DNA of 64,000 nucleotides from Arcuatula senhousia (taxonomy: Eukaryota > Mollusca > Bivalvia > Mytilida > Mytilidae). The notes beneath the pieces were generated by a model. The model made no database searches. It saw nothing but the letters and a program-made list of their open reading frames with translations, and was not told the origin of the DNA. The position numbers were made by a program, and so were the translations under genes. How positions within the stretch are numbered: position 1 is the first letter of the stretch; every line of letters starts with the position of its first letter. The stretch is taken from assembly GCA_963971305.1 (NCBI GenBank), contig OZ020306.1, forward strand, positions 35,299,512-35,363,511, written 5' to 3'. Below, one piece after another: positions 36,201 through 46,477 of this stretch.

Positions 36201-39200
36201 TATACAAGATATTTGAGAAATTTAAATTGCATATTGTTAAGCGCATCAAGATCTACAAAATTTGTAGCAGGGTAAACGTTGTAGGACCTTTCCTTTGAGG
36301 AGTTATTGCCCTTGGAACGTCAAAATTTAGCATTTTAACTGCATTTCCTTATATTGAAAATGTTAACTCCTCTGACACTTTAAGTCCAAATGGAACCAAA
36401 CTTGGTATTATTGTTTATTATTATTAGGTGTATAGAACTGTTGTGGGGATTTTTGATTGGTTGTAAAACATGGCCGCTGTGGCTAAAAATAGAACATTAG
36501 GTTAAACTGCATTTTTTTGCAAATAACTCAAAAAGGGTGACAGATTTTTAGATTTTGATTGAGAACAAAAGTGATCAGCACCTTTAGACCCACCATATTG
36601 TCAGATGATCCCCTTATTATCTTATGACCCTTTCAATGTTAAATAGATTTTGCCTTATAACCTTTACTTAAGGCACATATGTCAGGTGAGCGATTCAGGC
36701 TCCTGGGAGCCTCTTGTTAGAAAGTATTTTCCGGACGTGCAGACCTGAGAAATATTTTACTTATTCACTACAGGTTAACGACTTCTGGGTAGGCCTTTCC
36801 ATTGAAAATCTGTTGAAATTAACTAAATTAGTCAACTTGTTAAAACATTTTAAATCTGATTGCCAAAGTCTAAAATTACTTAAACATACGTTAACATCCA
36901 AGACTTCACTCCAAACCAGTTTATTTGGACCGGGAATGGGAAATTACGCCAAAATCGGATAGGGATAAATTGATGTTTTTCCTTAGCTCAACGTCGTTTA
37001 CACCATGAGGCCGACCCACAAAGGGAAACTACTCTTGCAAAAATGAAAACAAAAGAATCGGAATCGGAATTCCGGGTGACTTTTTGAAAAGGGCTATAGG
37101 GGTTACAGCCCCTTAAAGGTTTGAAAAATAGCGTTTTTTATGTTTTTGGCCTATAGAATGAAAACTATTGCAGATAGAGAAAAGCTGTTGCTTGCTTAAA
37201 TGTTCAGCTTATTTAGTTCTACAAAAGTCTCCATAGGGTTGAAGTTGTCTGATAACCCCTTGTAGGGGTTACAGCCCCTTAAAAGTTGAATAATAGTGTT
37301 TTTTGATTCTTTAGAATGAAAAGTAAAGCTTTTTCATGCTTAAACATTCAGCTCATTTAGATATACAAAAGTCTTCATAGGGTTGACATCAAGACCAGGT
37401 TCTTGTTATCACACTAAACGTGTTTCAAATTTTATGAATTGCAAAGAAAATGTAATAGATATTTACTTTGAATTATAAAATTCAGAGATTTCAAAATTTA
37501 TAAATTCATGAATGGATGTTTCTTTCTAAATGTATAAATTGATTCCAATGAATTAAAAGACTTGCACAATATAAAAGCAAAATACAGAGATATATAAAGA
37601 TATACACACATTTACATTATATAGAACACAACTTATAATATCTTATAGAACTAATTTTGTATTATAAGATAAAGTAAGAAAATCAGCAAATTTTAACAGG
37701 ATTTTTTAATAGGAATGTAGAAGCATTTCTGATTGAAATGAGACTATTAGTTGACAAATTCAGTCATACATGTATGTTTCAGGAATGGAATATGAAAACC
37801 AGACTCACAATAGAAAGATTTCCTGTAAATGACAAAAAAGGAGAATGGCAGACTGCATTACAGAGGTAATACAGAAATTAGAAGCAGGAAACATTTGCTT
37901 ACAAAAATCAGCATTTTACAAGTACATTGAAGACAATTTTGGACAGCTAAAGGATTGCTTTTAACAATTTATGGATTCTACACTCCAAATGCCAAATATT
38001 TCAGAAAAAATGTTACTAATGTGAAAAAATCTTTTTGTCAACATAAAAAGAGAGATTTATATATTCAAAGGTTGATTATCTTATTTGCAAACAGGATTGG
38101 GATTTTACTCAATTCAAGATAATCATTCATACCAAAATAAGTTTTGAAAGGTGGTCCAGCACAAATGATTTGCATTTCCTACCTTACTAATGTATTTGGG
38201 TTTCGAAATTTTACTTTCATTGAACATTGATATTGTAGAATTGTATCAACATATCTAGTGCATTATGGGTACTGCGCTACAGCAGAGGCATTTGCCAAGT
38301 CTACAGGACAGACATTCGATGAAGATTTATCTTCAGTGAAAAACAGACAAAGTAAGTTATCAAATTGTACAAATGTTGTAAACAGATTTAAAGAATTGTG
38401 AAAAAGTTATTCAGAGATGCAGGGTTCCCACGCCATCCTTGAATTCAAGGAAACCTGGAAAAGTTCTTGAATTTCATTTCAATGTTTAAAAACCTGGAAA
38501 AATCCTTGATTTTATCAATTATCCCTGAAACTCTGGAATTTTTTTAATCCTTGAAAATGACCTCCTTGAAAAACCCTTGAAGTTTGTGTCCAAAAAATAG
38601 TGGGATCCCTGGAGATGATGCAAAGCAAATATTCTATAATCTACATTTCTTAGTTTGTTCTTAAATATTAGTTTATACAAATATCTCGGAACAAGTTAAC
38701 TTTTAAAAATAAAAAGTGTGATAAATGTTAGGTATGCGATGAGCAGTAATGCTTAATATATAGCAATAGTATGAGAATATATAACCTACAGCACGAACAA
38801 TTTGCATACATAAAAATAGTAATAAGAATGCAGGCACTAATCAAACTTGAAAAGTTCATTATTTTATACTCAAGCAGCAATCCAGTTTTCAGACAAATAC
38901 TTGTGCAATATGAAAATTCAAAGAATTATACTGTAAATAACAATTTTATTCATGTGGACATTTAATTGAAAAACCTGTGAATTTTAGGAATACAGAAGCT
39001 TGTTTTAGCAGGGAGGATGGGGGAGGCAATTGAAACAACACAAGAACTATATCCTGGACTATTAGAACACAATCTGAATTTATTATTCATGTTAAAGTGT
39101 AGACAATTTATAGAAATGGTAAATGGTACAGACAGTGAAGTTAGGGGTCCTGCTATACGCAGCCCCAAATCACAAGGGAGCAATCGCTCAAGTCCTAACA

Positions 39201-42200
39201 TGAGCCCAGTACATCACAGTTTGAACTCAGCTAGAAACACACCTGTTGGGTCGAGGGGCAGTAGTCCAAATAGACCCATGGGGGTCAAAGGTCACTGCTC
39301 AGGGTCATCAGGTCAAAATTTGCAAAATAATCAGAATAATTGTGATCTCAAACCTATAAACGAGGAAGAAATGAATGCAACAAACTCAGCCATGAATGGC
39401 AAGGATAATTCAGTGATAGAAAATGAAGACGTTGATATGTGTGATGGGGTTATCGAAGACAATAAACATATTTCTAATGGGACTTCTGTATGTGCCAATG
39501 GAATAAGTCAAAATGGTGAAAAATGTAATAATTCAGAGGACATGGGTAGGTTTAATTGTAAATATGAAAATATTGGGTTAGATATGGAGTGTACATATTA
39601 TTAGAGTTTCCTGCTTTGAATTATTAAAAACTTCTACAATGTATGTATAAACATTTGAATATTTAGAAATGGAATTTTAAAGAAAACAACAACAACAGAA
39701 TTGGGTAACCCCCCATATTTCAAATTATGAAGGTCTGTGATAATCAAACAAATATTTTGAAAGTAAGATTAACAGGGATATTAGGATAAATGATGTTTTA
39801 TGTAGGGCAAATCATTTTGCTGCTTAAAAATCTTCAGTGACTAGATTTATATTTTTATTTCATTCAGCAAAATCTGTAACAGTTCTTCATGTTTTTGACA
39901 AAATGAGTGGAACAAAACTACTCACCTTAATTATAAAACATTGCATAAAATTGATACTTTGTTAGAAAAAAAAGGTTCACATTATCAAATTAAAGAATTT
40001 GGTGTCATTTTAGAAGTAGATCATCACTCAGGTAAAAGACATTTATGTGGTGGCAGTCAGGGAGCCATAGAGAAAATGCTAGTGTTTGGCAGAGAACTTA
40101 AAGCAATGCACAACCAGCTAAAGGCGCAATATGGTCGGAATGATACAAATGAAAAAATGTTACAAGTAAGAAATATAGTGTTATATTTTGCTGGTCAAGA
40201 TGAAAAATCTATATGAATAGAGTAATGTAGCAAGTGGAGGCATTTAACCAAAAATAGTAATTTGTTGATTGATGATTAATTGGTAAAAACTGATAATCAG
40301 TTACACTCCAGCTAACACGGATTAATCAAAGCCGTGATGTCGTGAAGGCGACCATTAACTCATAATGGACTGTCCTTGACGGCCATCGATAAAATCATCG
40401 TGGATTGTAAAACGATGTCCGCGAAGAAATCCACGTTGAAAATGGATATGCATATATTAATGCAGAAACAAATGTTCGTTTGATAGACACTTGGGGTTTT
40501 TCTAATTAAAAGTATTTTTAGATGTTTAAATAGGTTGCTTTCATATATACTGATTTACTTGTAAAAAACATTTATACAGCTAAGTTATGTTGTTACTTTT
40601 AATGGAAGTATTTGTTTAAAAATGGTCAATGATTTTAAAAAGTTTTAATTCCCCATTAAGAGCCTCTGTTGTTTTATCTGGAACCACATTCCTTTGTAAT
40701 TGTCACCTGTCAATCATTCCTTAAGATATTTAAAGATGAAAGGTGACTGACCGGTGAGATTAAAATATTCTCACGCACCTGGAGTTGAAGTTATTGTTGC
40801 AGACGATGACAGGTAAATCAATTGAAGGATGCTCCAATCAAAGATTAGAATTTAGACACACCCACAACAGCTCGAATGGAAAATTCCACTGGCACAATTA
40901 TTTACTTCATAGAATAAACAAACAAATTTAGCAGATGTGAATTATACCTGGCCACGCCATGGCCTACCCTACGGGAGACCACCTTACAAATTACATAATC
41001 CAGATAATAATTAGCATGTGGGTCTGAAGTATTATACACAGGAAACGGTAGGTAAACCCCTGTTGTGCACTGCTGTTGGTCCGAGCATCAAAGTGTCATG
41101 CAAGGTCAAATTTACATCTAACATTGTCTTCTATCAATTCAAATAGTCGTAATTCTTAAAAGGCTGATTAGGAACTGAAGTTAAATTTGGTGCAAGTCCC
41201 GGACTTTGGGTCCTGTCTTGTTCCATTTCAAATCAGTTTGAAATGAATTTTCCTTTCATATAAGATTATTAGATAAAAACTTCTTAAGTTTTCATCATAA
41301 TTAAAGATCGTCCATATTCTCATTTCAGCCCAGATTGCTGTCATTGTTAAAAGAATGAAAATGCCGCGCTGAAGTCATTTTTGGCCCCTGTCTTTTTCGA
41401 TTTTTAATCAGTTTGAAATATTTTTTTCTTTCATACATTATGAAACATATATTACATAAAACTTTTTAAAACTTTCTTGAAATCTTAATCATAAAGACCT
41501 CATTTCAGCCAAGGTCGTTTGTCATTTTTAAAAGAATAAAAATGCGCTGCAGTTCACTTTGTCGCAAGTCTTTCACTACCGTCTTTTACAAATTGAAAAA
41601 TTATAAAGAATTGTCCTATTTATAAGATAACAAAAAATAATTGCTGCAATAATTTCACTTGTATTAAATTTCGTTACAAAAGCGTAAGTTACTAGTCTAA
41701 AACAATTTTGATTCATCAAACGTATCGCGTAAAATATTACATCTGCATTTTCCAATAGGTGATTATAAGAATTAAGAAAAAATTACAATTTTCACGTAAA
41801 ATGGTATTTTTGTTTCTCCGTTTTGTGATTCACACGTATATATGAATAAGTCAAAGTGGAAAGTTATACTTATAAACTTCAAGAGTAACTCGTGCTCGCA
41901 TTACACAGGACCGACAGACTTGCTGAAACTGCAAGACGCTTGCCCTAAAAGAAAGACAAATTTCGTCTAGGTCTTTATATGACTTAATTCTTTTTCTTTT
42001 CCAGTTACAGTTGTAAAATCTTTTAATTTCAAAACGTAAAAACTTATTTAATACATCACCGATTTCAAATTGATTTTTGAAATAAAACTACATGGAAGTC
42101 CGAACTGCCGACGGTTCTTTCTTGATCCTAAATCTTGATCAGTCTCTTTTTCTCTCTCTTTTATTTTAAATCTAATTCTTATATAAAATATGCTTCAAAT

Positions 42201-45200
42201 TGAATACAACATAGCCTTTCAAATTAGGTTTTTAGATGTATACTATTAACTGACGGCAATGAAGATTTTTCAATATGTGGATGGTGTCTTTCTGTCATAT
42301 TCCATATTCTTTCGTTTTTAAATTCTATAACATCGATGATGACCGCTTTTACGGGTCAAAAAATAAAAAAAAGTCTAAGTTTAAAATTCATATTATATAC
42401 ACATTACGAATTTTTATGTCAATCATTGCTTGACCGATTTTACGTGTCTTTCTCAATAATTATATAACTTATAGCACAATCATAATCATTAAAAACTTTT
42501 CAAATTTACATCTTTTGAAATATTTCAATCAGTTAGAATAAAGCTGACAGGTAACAGTAATTAGGTTGATGATAAGGTTCATGTACAAATTAATGATCTC
42601 TGGTCAGGCTGGCGATAATAAAACCACAGGTGTCAGCATTTTTAGAGTTGGTAACTTTTAATACACAAGCACCGCCTTCATACAATTTACCTGTCATTCA
42701 CACCAACTTACCTGATTAGTTCCGCCCATAAAGTTATTTTCAATTGTGGAACATCCAATGAAATGAAAAACTAAAATATTGATTTTCCAATCTGAATGGG
42801 GCATGTTATTTTGCCAATCAGAGATTTTCCAATCTACACGAGGCATTTAATAAAAGGTAATAAAAGAAAAGATCAAACAAACCGATTTGACGAGCGACGG
42901 ACTTGATTAGATCATCAAACTTTAATAAAAAGTTTTGTTAAACCCGATTGTAACCTTATATATTCACTAATGAAACTACTCATCGATAAAATAAACAGCA
43001 GACTATGATTTCCACGATAGATAGAAAAGGTCCATCTAAAGACGTTGCGATCACGGAATTAACGATTATCTAATAAGTAATTAAAATCCCTTTTCATCCG
43101 CTCAAAGACGCGGGCCTCTGATTTTCCATTATAGCTGCAGTGTACCAAATAAATCTTTCTAAATATTACAGGTTACACCAGACACCTATTATGATGCTAA
43201 ATGAAATAACTGTACATGAGTAACATGACACAACTTTCATAAAGCAACAGTTATTTACAAGCCAACTAAGGTTTTCAAGATGGACCAATGCCTTCTACAC
43301 AATAAGAAATTTTAGGTTTAATATTGCACTGTCTATCTCTTTTTGACATATCAGGGGACCTTCAATTTTTGCTTCAAGACCTTTGAAATTCTATTTACAT
43401 AAGTTCTGAACCTTCATGAATTTATACAGTTTACAATTACTCCTATTTAGGACCTTTTTATAACCTCTTGTTGATCTTTCACATAGAACTACTGCTACAA
43501 AAGAAGACCTGGACCTGATGCTCTTATAAAAATGTTAATTTGAACCCTTGCATATATGTAAGATAATCAAACTATAATTTTGTCCATATTTTACAGGATG
43601 CTTTTAGTCTAGTGGCATATTCAGATCCCTGGAGTAGTCCTATGGGATATCAGCTAGATCCAGTACAAAGAGAAAAAGTCTGTGCTTCTTTAAATAGTTC
43701 TATATTAGGTATGATTTTCTTTTAATCATATTTATACCCATGCTTCAGAGAAGAGGGGGAATACTTATTTACCCTTGTTCATTCGTAACAAAATATCCAT
43801 CACAGTTTTTGTCTCGCCTGCGAAGCAGAGCGGGACATAGGTGTTACTTTACCGGCGGCGGCGACGGCGGCGTTAACTTTTTGGAAAAGTTTTATGAGCA
43901 CCTCCATATCTCAAGAACTACAAGTCCTAGGTTGATGAAACTTGGTATGCATATGCCCCAGTAGTAGCTTAGCACAGTTGCATCCCCATCTTTTGACCTT
44001 GACCTTGATTTTCCGGTTGAATGACTTTGACAATTTTCAATACATATAATAGCAATGGAAAAGTTTTGCGAGCACCTCCATATCTCAAGAACTATAGGTC
44101 CTAGGTTGATGAAACTTGGTATGCATATGCCCCAGTAGTAGCTTAGCACAGTTGCATCCCCATCTTTTGACCTTGACCTTGATTTTCCGGTTGAGTGACT
44201 TTGACAATTTTCAATACATATAATAGCAATGAAAAAGTTTTGCGAGCACCTCCATATCTCAAGAACTATAGGTCCTTGGTTGATGAAACTCGGTATGCAT
44301 ATCCCCCAGTAGTAGCTTAGCACAGTTGCATCCCCATCTTTTGACCTTGACCTTGATTTCTCAGTTGAGTGACTTTGACAATTTTCAATACATATAATTT
44401 TAATGGAAAAGTTTTGCGAGCACCTCCATATCTAAAGAACTGTAAGTCTTAGGTTGATGAAACTTGGTATGCATATGCCTCAGTAGTAGATTAGCACAGT
44501 TACATCCTCATCTTTTGACCTTGACCTTGATTTTCCGATTGAGTGACTTTCATTATTTTTATTTCATATATTTGCAATGTTTAAGTTCTATAAACATTTT
44601 TTTTATCTCAGAAACTGAAAATCCATGTAAATTCAAAACATAGTGGAAGTAAGAAAGAATAATTGTTTCTGATGGTGCTGGCAGGCGAGACATACTTTAG
44701 TGTTAACTCTTGTCTTTATATCAACTACATGAGTTGGAGGTCTGATATTTTGTATACAACTTTATCCTATATTACCATATGTATGATATGGTGTATTCTG
44801 ATTTTATGGTCCTATGTCATCTGCTTCATGTTTACCAAATACTTAGGGTTTTACACAAAATTGGACATACATGCAAAATTTTTGTAATTTCTAAGCAACT
44901 ACATGACATAAAGGTCTGATATTTTGTATACAGCTTTATCCTATGGTACCATATGGTGTATACAGATTTAATGCTCCTAGGTCATCTTCCTGTTTACTGA
45001 AGGTTTATGTTTTACACATAATGAACATACATGCATGCAAAAACGATACAAATGAATTAAATTGCTTGCTGTGTGAAACTATAAATGTCATACACAGAAT
45101 TCTAGCTATTAACAATGTTTCATAAAAAAATGAACTACTGGAACTTTTTTCAGAATTCATTATCATTTTGAACAAAAAAGAGGTCTGACTAGTTCTCCCT

Positions 45201-45384
45201 TGTAAATGTGGACTTATTATTTTTCATTACAATCACATTAATTATTTTTCCAGAATCTTATGGTCTACCAAAACAACCTCCACTAGAACTAGCCATTGCT
45301 CAATCCACAGAATGTATGAAACTGATGTCAAAAGCAGCAATTGGGTCATGTGCATTTGCCAGCGTGTCAGATTACTTGCATTGA
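15253..45384 (+). CDS. RANBP9: RanBP9/RanBP10 orthologue, 11 coding exons, complete
   Basis: Scaffold subunit of the CTLH/GID E3 ubiquitin-ligase complex, also described as a Ran-binding and receptor-adaptor protein of cytoplasm and nucleus. Exons: 15253-15442, 18530-18641, 28564-28784, 29581-29612, 30460-30561, 37783-37865, 38239-38351, 38988-39545, 40014-40165, 43597-43708, 45254-45384. All introns are GT-AG and phases join to 601 codons plus TGA. Domains: SPRY about residues 45-210 ([40 protein letters not shown]), LisH about 247-270 ([15 protein letters not shown]), CTLH about 278-335 ([35 protein letters not shown]), a Ser/Asn-rich linker, and CRA about 475-600 ([19 protein letters not shown], ending in SDYLH). 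The long Pro/Gln-rich N terminus of vertebrate RanBP9 is absent, so length is nearer RanBP10. An invertebrate has presumably one gene for both; the symbol is by homology. Confidence 0.95.
16238..17974. mobile_element. hAT-like DNA transposon (non-autonomous) in intron 1
   Basis: Terminal inverted repeats CAGTGTTCTCCCC (16238-16250) and GGGGAGAACACTG (17962-17974) are perfect over 13 bp. They are flanked by the same 7 bp, TATGAAT (16231-16237 and 17975-17981), which fits a hAT-type target duplication (usually 8 bp). Just inside the left end lie five units of about 20 bp built on CCGCGGTGCTAT (about 16264-16370). The interior has no transposase and contains its own inverted and direct repeats. 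Confidence 0.8.
16961..17790. repeat. nested inverted and direct repeats inside the hAT-like element
   Basis: About 16961-17190 reads outward as the reverse complement of about 17525-17683 (shared landmarks GAGATGTGGAATAAGTGTAC and its complement, CAAGAAGAGGGTCTTTCAAT). In addition about 17329-17460 repeats directly at about 17661-17780, nearly identical. The GAGATGTGGAATAAG segment is family F (see copies at 32731, 33354 and 51265). 17218-17320 (GGCTTAGGACAGGCACAT, GTGGCGGGGTTAAAC) looks like a piece of another dispersed repeat. Confidence 0.65.
18653..18885 (+). repeat. partial duplication of RanBP9/10 exon 2 end
   Basis: The last 41 bp of exon 2 plus its donor (18601-18652) recur immediately downstream, starting at 18653. 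The second copy is split by a 172-bp MITE and continues AAGATAATAAGCAAAGGCAG then ATGAGTGAGTTGTATT. The copied donor still reads GTGAGT, with one base changed before it (GG to GA). Confidence 0.75.
18673..18844. mobile_element. MITE with CAGTGGCAGATCCAG ends
   Basis: Left end CAGTGGCAGATCCAG is matched on the right by CTGAATCTGCCCCTG (inverted, two mismatches). The 5 bp AAGAT flank both sides (18668-18672, 18845-18849). The body is rich in GGGG and CCCC. The ends resemble hAT-type MITEs, but a hAT should give 8 bp. Confidence 0.7.
18886..22048. other. intron 2 left part
   Basis: Mostly AT-rich intron without coding signal. 21190-21670 is a 5'-truncated family B piece: GATGAAACTTGGTATGCATA units and the family B 3' end GCCGGCAGGC. 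Confidence 0.5.
22776..24514 (+). mobile_element. family B hairpin-ended element, copy B1
   Basis: Begins GTCTCGCCTGGGAAGCAGAG then CGGGAC (a hairpin in itself), a CGGCGG run, then tandem units of about 176 bp containing CTTTTGACCTTGACCTTGAT. It ends GGCAGGCGAGACATAC and ACTCTTG. The two ends form a subterminal inverted repeat (GTCTCGCCTG and CAGGCGAGAC). It is non-coding; the long minus-strand frame across the units is a by-product of the repeat period. Confidence 0.75.
23280..24117. mobile_element. 838-bp DNA transposon nested in B1
   Basis: Ends CAGTGTTCCAGC (23280-23291) and GCTGGAACACTG (24106-24117), flanked by CCCCA on both sides (23275-23279, 24118-24122). The uninterrupted site, GCCCCAGTAGTAG, is seen in neighbouring units, so the duplication is 5 bp. 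The subterminal sequence at both ends contains AAAAGGGCA motifs. No transposase. Confidence 0.82.
24956..28563. other. intron 2 right part
   Basis: AT-rich intron. Contains a G run near 25780, the mariner-like MITE at 26224-26772, and about 27030-27320, which resembles the 3' sequence next to the RT fragment at 3.9-4.25 kb (CAAAACAAG, TTGCCAAT, CATCTGTACTGATCTGAGAG). Confidence 0.5.
26224..26772. mobile_element. mariner-like MITE, 549 bp
   Basis: Left end CTAAACAACATAAGAAACGC then ACCACTTCC; right end, inverted, CTCAGCAACACAAAATGC then ACCACTTC. TA flanks both sides (26222-26223 and 26773-26774), the target duplication expected of Tc1/mariner. Inner sequence is AT-rich with no transposase. 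Confidence 0.7.
28785..30459. other. introns 3 and 4
   Basis: Intron 3 (28785-29580) and intron 4 (29613-30459), divided by the 32-bp exon 4. No gene. 29280-29520 carries a diverged retroelement-like stretch (GGATGCTCTGGTAAGGATG). A foldback sits at 29998-30170. Confidence 0.5.
29998..30170. repeat. long foldback (inverted repeat) in intron 4
   Basis: Arms of about 80 bp pair across the centre GGCCTTCGGCC at about 30083-30093. Outer landmarks are CCTATTTTCGGTCATTCATG on the left and CATGAACGACCGAAAATAGG on the right, with CTCACAAACTG pairing with CAGTTTGTGAG. TTCAATG/CATTGAA-type sequence extends the pairing outward. The same CCGTTCAT and ATGAACG words also occur at 29870-29890, so a larger foldback element is likely. 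Confidence 0.75.
30649..31916 (+). mobile_element. family A element, copy A3
   Basis: Starts with the hairpin AGCTCACCTGACCC-GAA-GGGTCATGTGAGCT, then GTCCGTC runs. Internal tandem repeat includes CCAACATGGCCGCCGTT. Ends AGATCAGGTGAGCGATTCAG, the GGCTCC/GGAGCC hairpin and CTAGTT. It abuts copy A4 head to tail with no spacer. Confidence 0.78.
32318..33563. repeat. 623-bp tandem duplication inside A4
   Basis: About 32318-32940 and 32941-33563 are almost identical at an offset of 623 bp. The only difference I noted is G32841 versus A33464. Each unit includes one family F copy. Confidence 0.8.
32731..33483. repeat. family F dispersed element, two copies
   Basis: Copies at 32731-32860 and 33354-33483 start GAGATGTGGAATAAGTGTAC and continue with GCGACACAGCCCAC, AACCACAATGGACAACCGCC, CCTTCAACGAGGCC and CAATTGGCCC. 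Further copies are at 16961-17100 (with an inverted partner near 17600-17683) and 51265-51370 (reversed). Non-coding; it carries short inner complementarities. Confidence 0.65.
33771..36717 (+). mobile_element. family A element, copy A5
   Basis: Starts AGCTCACCTGACCTGAAGGG at a T run within A4 and ends GTCAGGTGAGCGATTCAGG, GGCTCC/GGAGCC and TCTTGTT. Its body is a 502-bp tandem array. Copy A6 at 52.1-53.6 kb belongs to the same subfamily, in reverse. Confidence 0.8.
33840..36600. repeat. 502-bp tandem array, about 5 units
   Basis: Landmark TTAACTCCTCTGACAC recurs about every 502 bp (501-502). Central units between about 34170 and 36350 are nearly identical; the flanking units at both ends are diverged, as expected if the middle is homogenised by unequal exchange or conversion. 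Each unit contains AACATGGCCGC and AAAAATAGAACAT. Confidence 0.82.
36718..37090. other. unassigned stretch between A5 and the rest of A4
   Basis: About 370 bp matching neither family A nor B. It contains GGAATCGGAATTCCGGG near 37060. It may be an older insertion into A4 or target sequence; no ends were found. Confidence 0.35.
37783..39545 (+). other. RANBP9: RanBP9/10 exons 6-8, LisH, CTLH and linker
   Basis: LisH mediates dimerisation and CTLH mediates assembly of the ligase in this family. Exon 7 contains the LisH motif and exon 8 starts with CTLH. The rest of exon 8 encodes a low-complexity linker of about 130 residues rich in Ser, Asn and Gly with SPKS and SSPN motifs. The donor at 39545/39546 is inside ATGG-GTAGG; if not used, the frame continues to a stop at 39602-39604, giving a form without CRA. 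Confidence 0.85.
38420..38611. mobile_element. 192-bp MITE in intron 7
   Basis: Ends CAGGGTTCCCAC and GTGGGATCCCTG are inverted with one mismatch; GAGATG flanks both sides (38414-38419, 38612-38617). The body repeats CCTTGAA and GGAAAA words, a hallmark of a widespread hAT-type MITE. Confidence 0.72.
40166..43596. other. intron 9, includes a diverged tandem repeat
   Basis: No gene. About 41214-41390 and 41391-41570 form an old tandem repeat of roughly 180 bp: TCAGTTTGAAAT, CTTTCATA, TCATTTCAGCC, AAAAGAAT-AAAATGC in order in both. The rest is AT-rich without recognised elements. Confidence 0.5.
43810..44713 (+). mobile_element. family B element, copy B2 (intron 10)
   Basis: Starts GTCTCGCCTGCGAAGCAGAG then CGGGAC and a CGGCGGCG run, followed by about four units of about 176 bp (CCTTGACCTTGATTTTCCGG; ATATGCCCCAGTAGTAG). 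Ends GGCAGGCGAGACATAC and ACTCTTG. Same orientation as B1. Confidence 0.78.
44730..45030. repeat. imperfect tandem repeat in intron 10
   Basis: GGTCTGATATTTTGTATACA followed by CTTTATCCTAT recurs about 170 bp apart (about 44740 and 44912), each followed by ACCATATG, CCTA-GTCAT and ACATACATGCA. Its GTCTGATATTT-GTATACA core resembles the unit of B3 at 46.5-47.4 kb. Confidence 0.5.
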
Positions 45385-46477
45385 TGACCACTGTGCCTTC
45401 ATAGCCACCTTGTGATATATAAATGTTAAATAGGGATTATTGTTGTAAATGACTTTTTATCAAGAGGCATAAACAGTGGATAAAGAACTACAAAGATCAA
45501 AAATTATATGTGTCAATTTCATATAACTTTGCCAATTGGTACCACACATTTTAAATAAAACTTACTGTTGGAAACTTAGCTTGAATTCTTTGAAATGTTT
45601 ATGGTATCATGAATTTCTCTTAGTGCATATTTTGTCTATGCATTATCATATTTTTTTTAAAAGACAGGCATTTTCAAAATTGTTTAGCTTAAATAAACTG
45701 ATAAAAAAAAAAATCTTTTTTCTTTCAGAAGGATAAAGCCTTTCCAACAATAATCCTTATTTAACATCCTAATTCCAACAATAGACAACCAAAGTTTACA
45801 TATGCATGTTAACATAAAGGAAAGAAATTTTGTATTTTGATACATTGGTATTTCACACAATTCATTGAGTGCAGAAATCAAATGGTTAAGGCATGAATTG
45901 GAACGTTTGAAGAGTTCTTGTTTGCCTATCTTCATTTACATGATCTAGAGTGGTTTTTGGTCGTACCCAATTTCTGATATAAATGTTTCAGTTATTGAAT
46001 TGGTCATACATCAACATTCAGATATTTTTGACCACATAATTTATCAGAGTAAGAAAAATTGTATGAGTACAAATATTTCATTTCGAGAGATTAAAGTAAA
46101 GCCTTTGATTAGTTGATTTTAATTCAATATTGAGAGTGTTTTTTTTACCTTCTTATTAGTATGCTTATCAGAAATCAAGAAATATCTATTGTTTCAATTC
46201 AATAAAGAAATTTATAAAATCTTTAATTAGTCATTTGAACATTTTGGTAAAAACTGTTCCCTTAGGTCCTGTCAACATCATGGCTCTATATAGTTTAATT
46301 ATGAGAAAAAATATGCAACTGTTGAAAAAAATGATTATTTTTTGTATTGATTAAATTTTATTCTTACATAGAAACAAAATGTTTAGATGCTTCATTTGGA
46401 TATATACACTTGAACTGTTCTCTGCCTCCTTTCGCATGGCCATTGATGTCCAATGGACTTTTTAATCTTGTTCATTT
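45385..46477 (+). other. RanBP9/10 3' untranslated region and flank
   Basis: AATAAA at 45554-45559, about 170 bp after the stop, is the first polyadenylation signal. Another follows in TTCAATAAAGAAA near 46200. The real end is not known. Confidence 0.5.

Larger units (their letters stand above)
31918..37407 (+). mobile_element. family A element, copy A4, split by A5
   Basis: Starts AGCTCACCTGGTCC / GGTCCATGTGAGCT. Its GAAAACTATTGCAGATAGAG units run to 33769, are interrupted by A5 and a foreign stretch at 36718-37090, and resume to about 37407. The 3' end has lost its hairpin: CATCAAGACCAGG goes directly to TTCTTGTT, whereas A2 has the full CAGGTGAGC and hairpin at this point. Confidence 0.65.
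40014..45384 (+). other. RANBP9: RanBP9/10 exons 9-11, CRA domain
   Basis: The acceptor at 40012-40013 restores MEVD followed by [20 protein letters not shown]. Exon 10 encodes [15 protein letters not shown] and exon 11 the end of the protein, stop at 45382-45384. Intron 9 (40166-43596) is long but poor in recent transposons. Confidence 0.88.
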
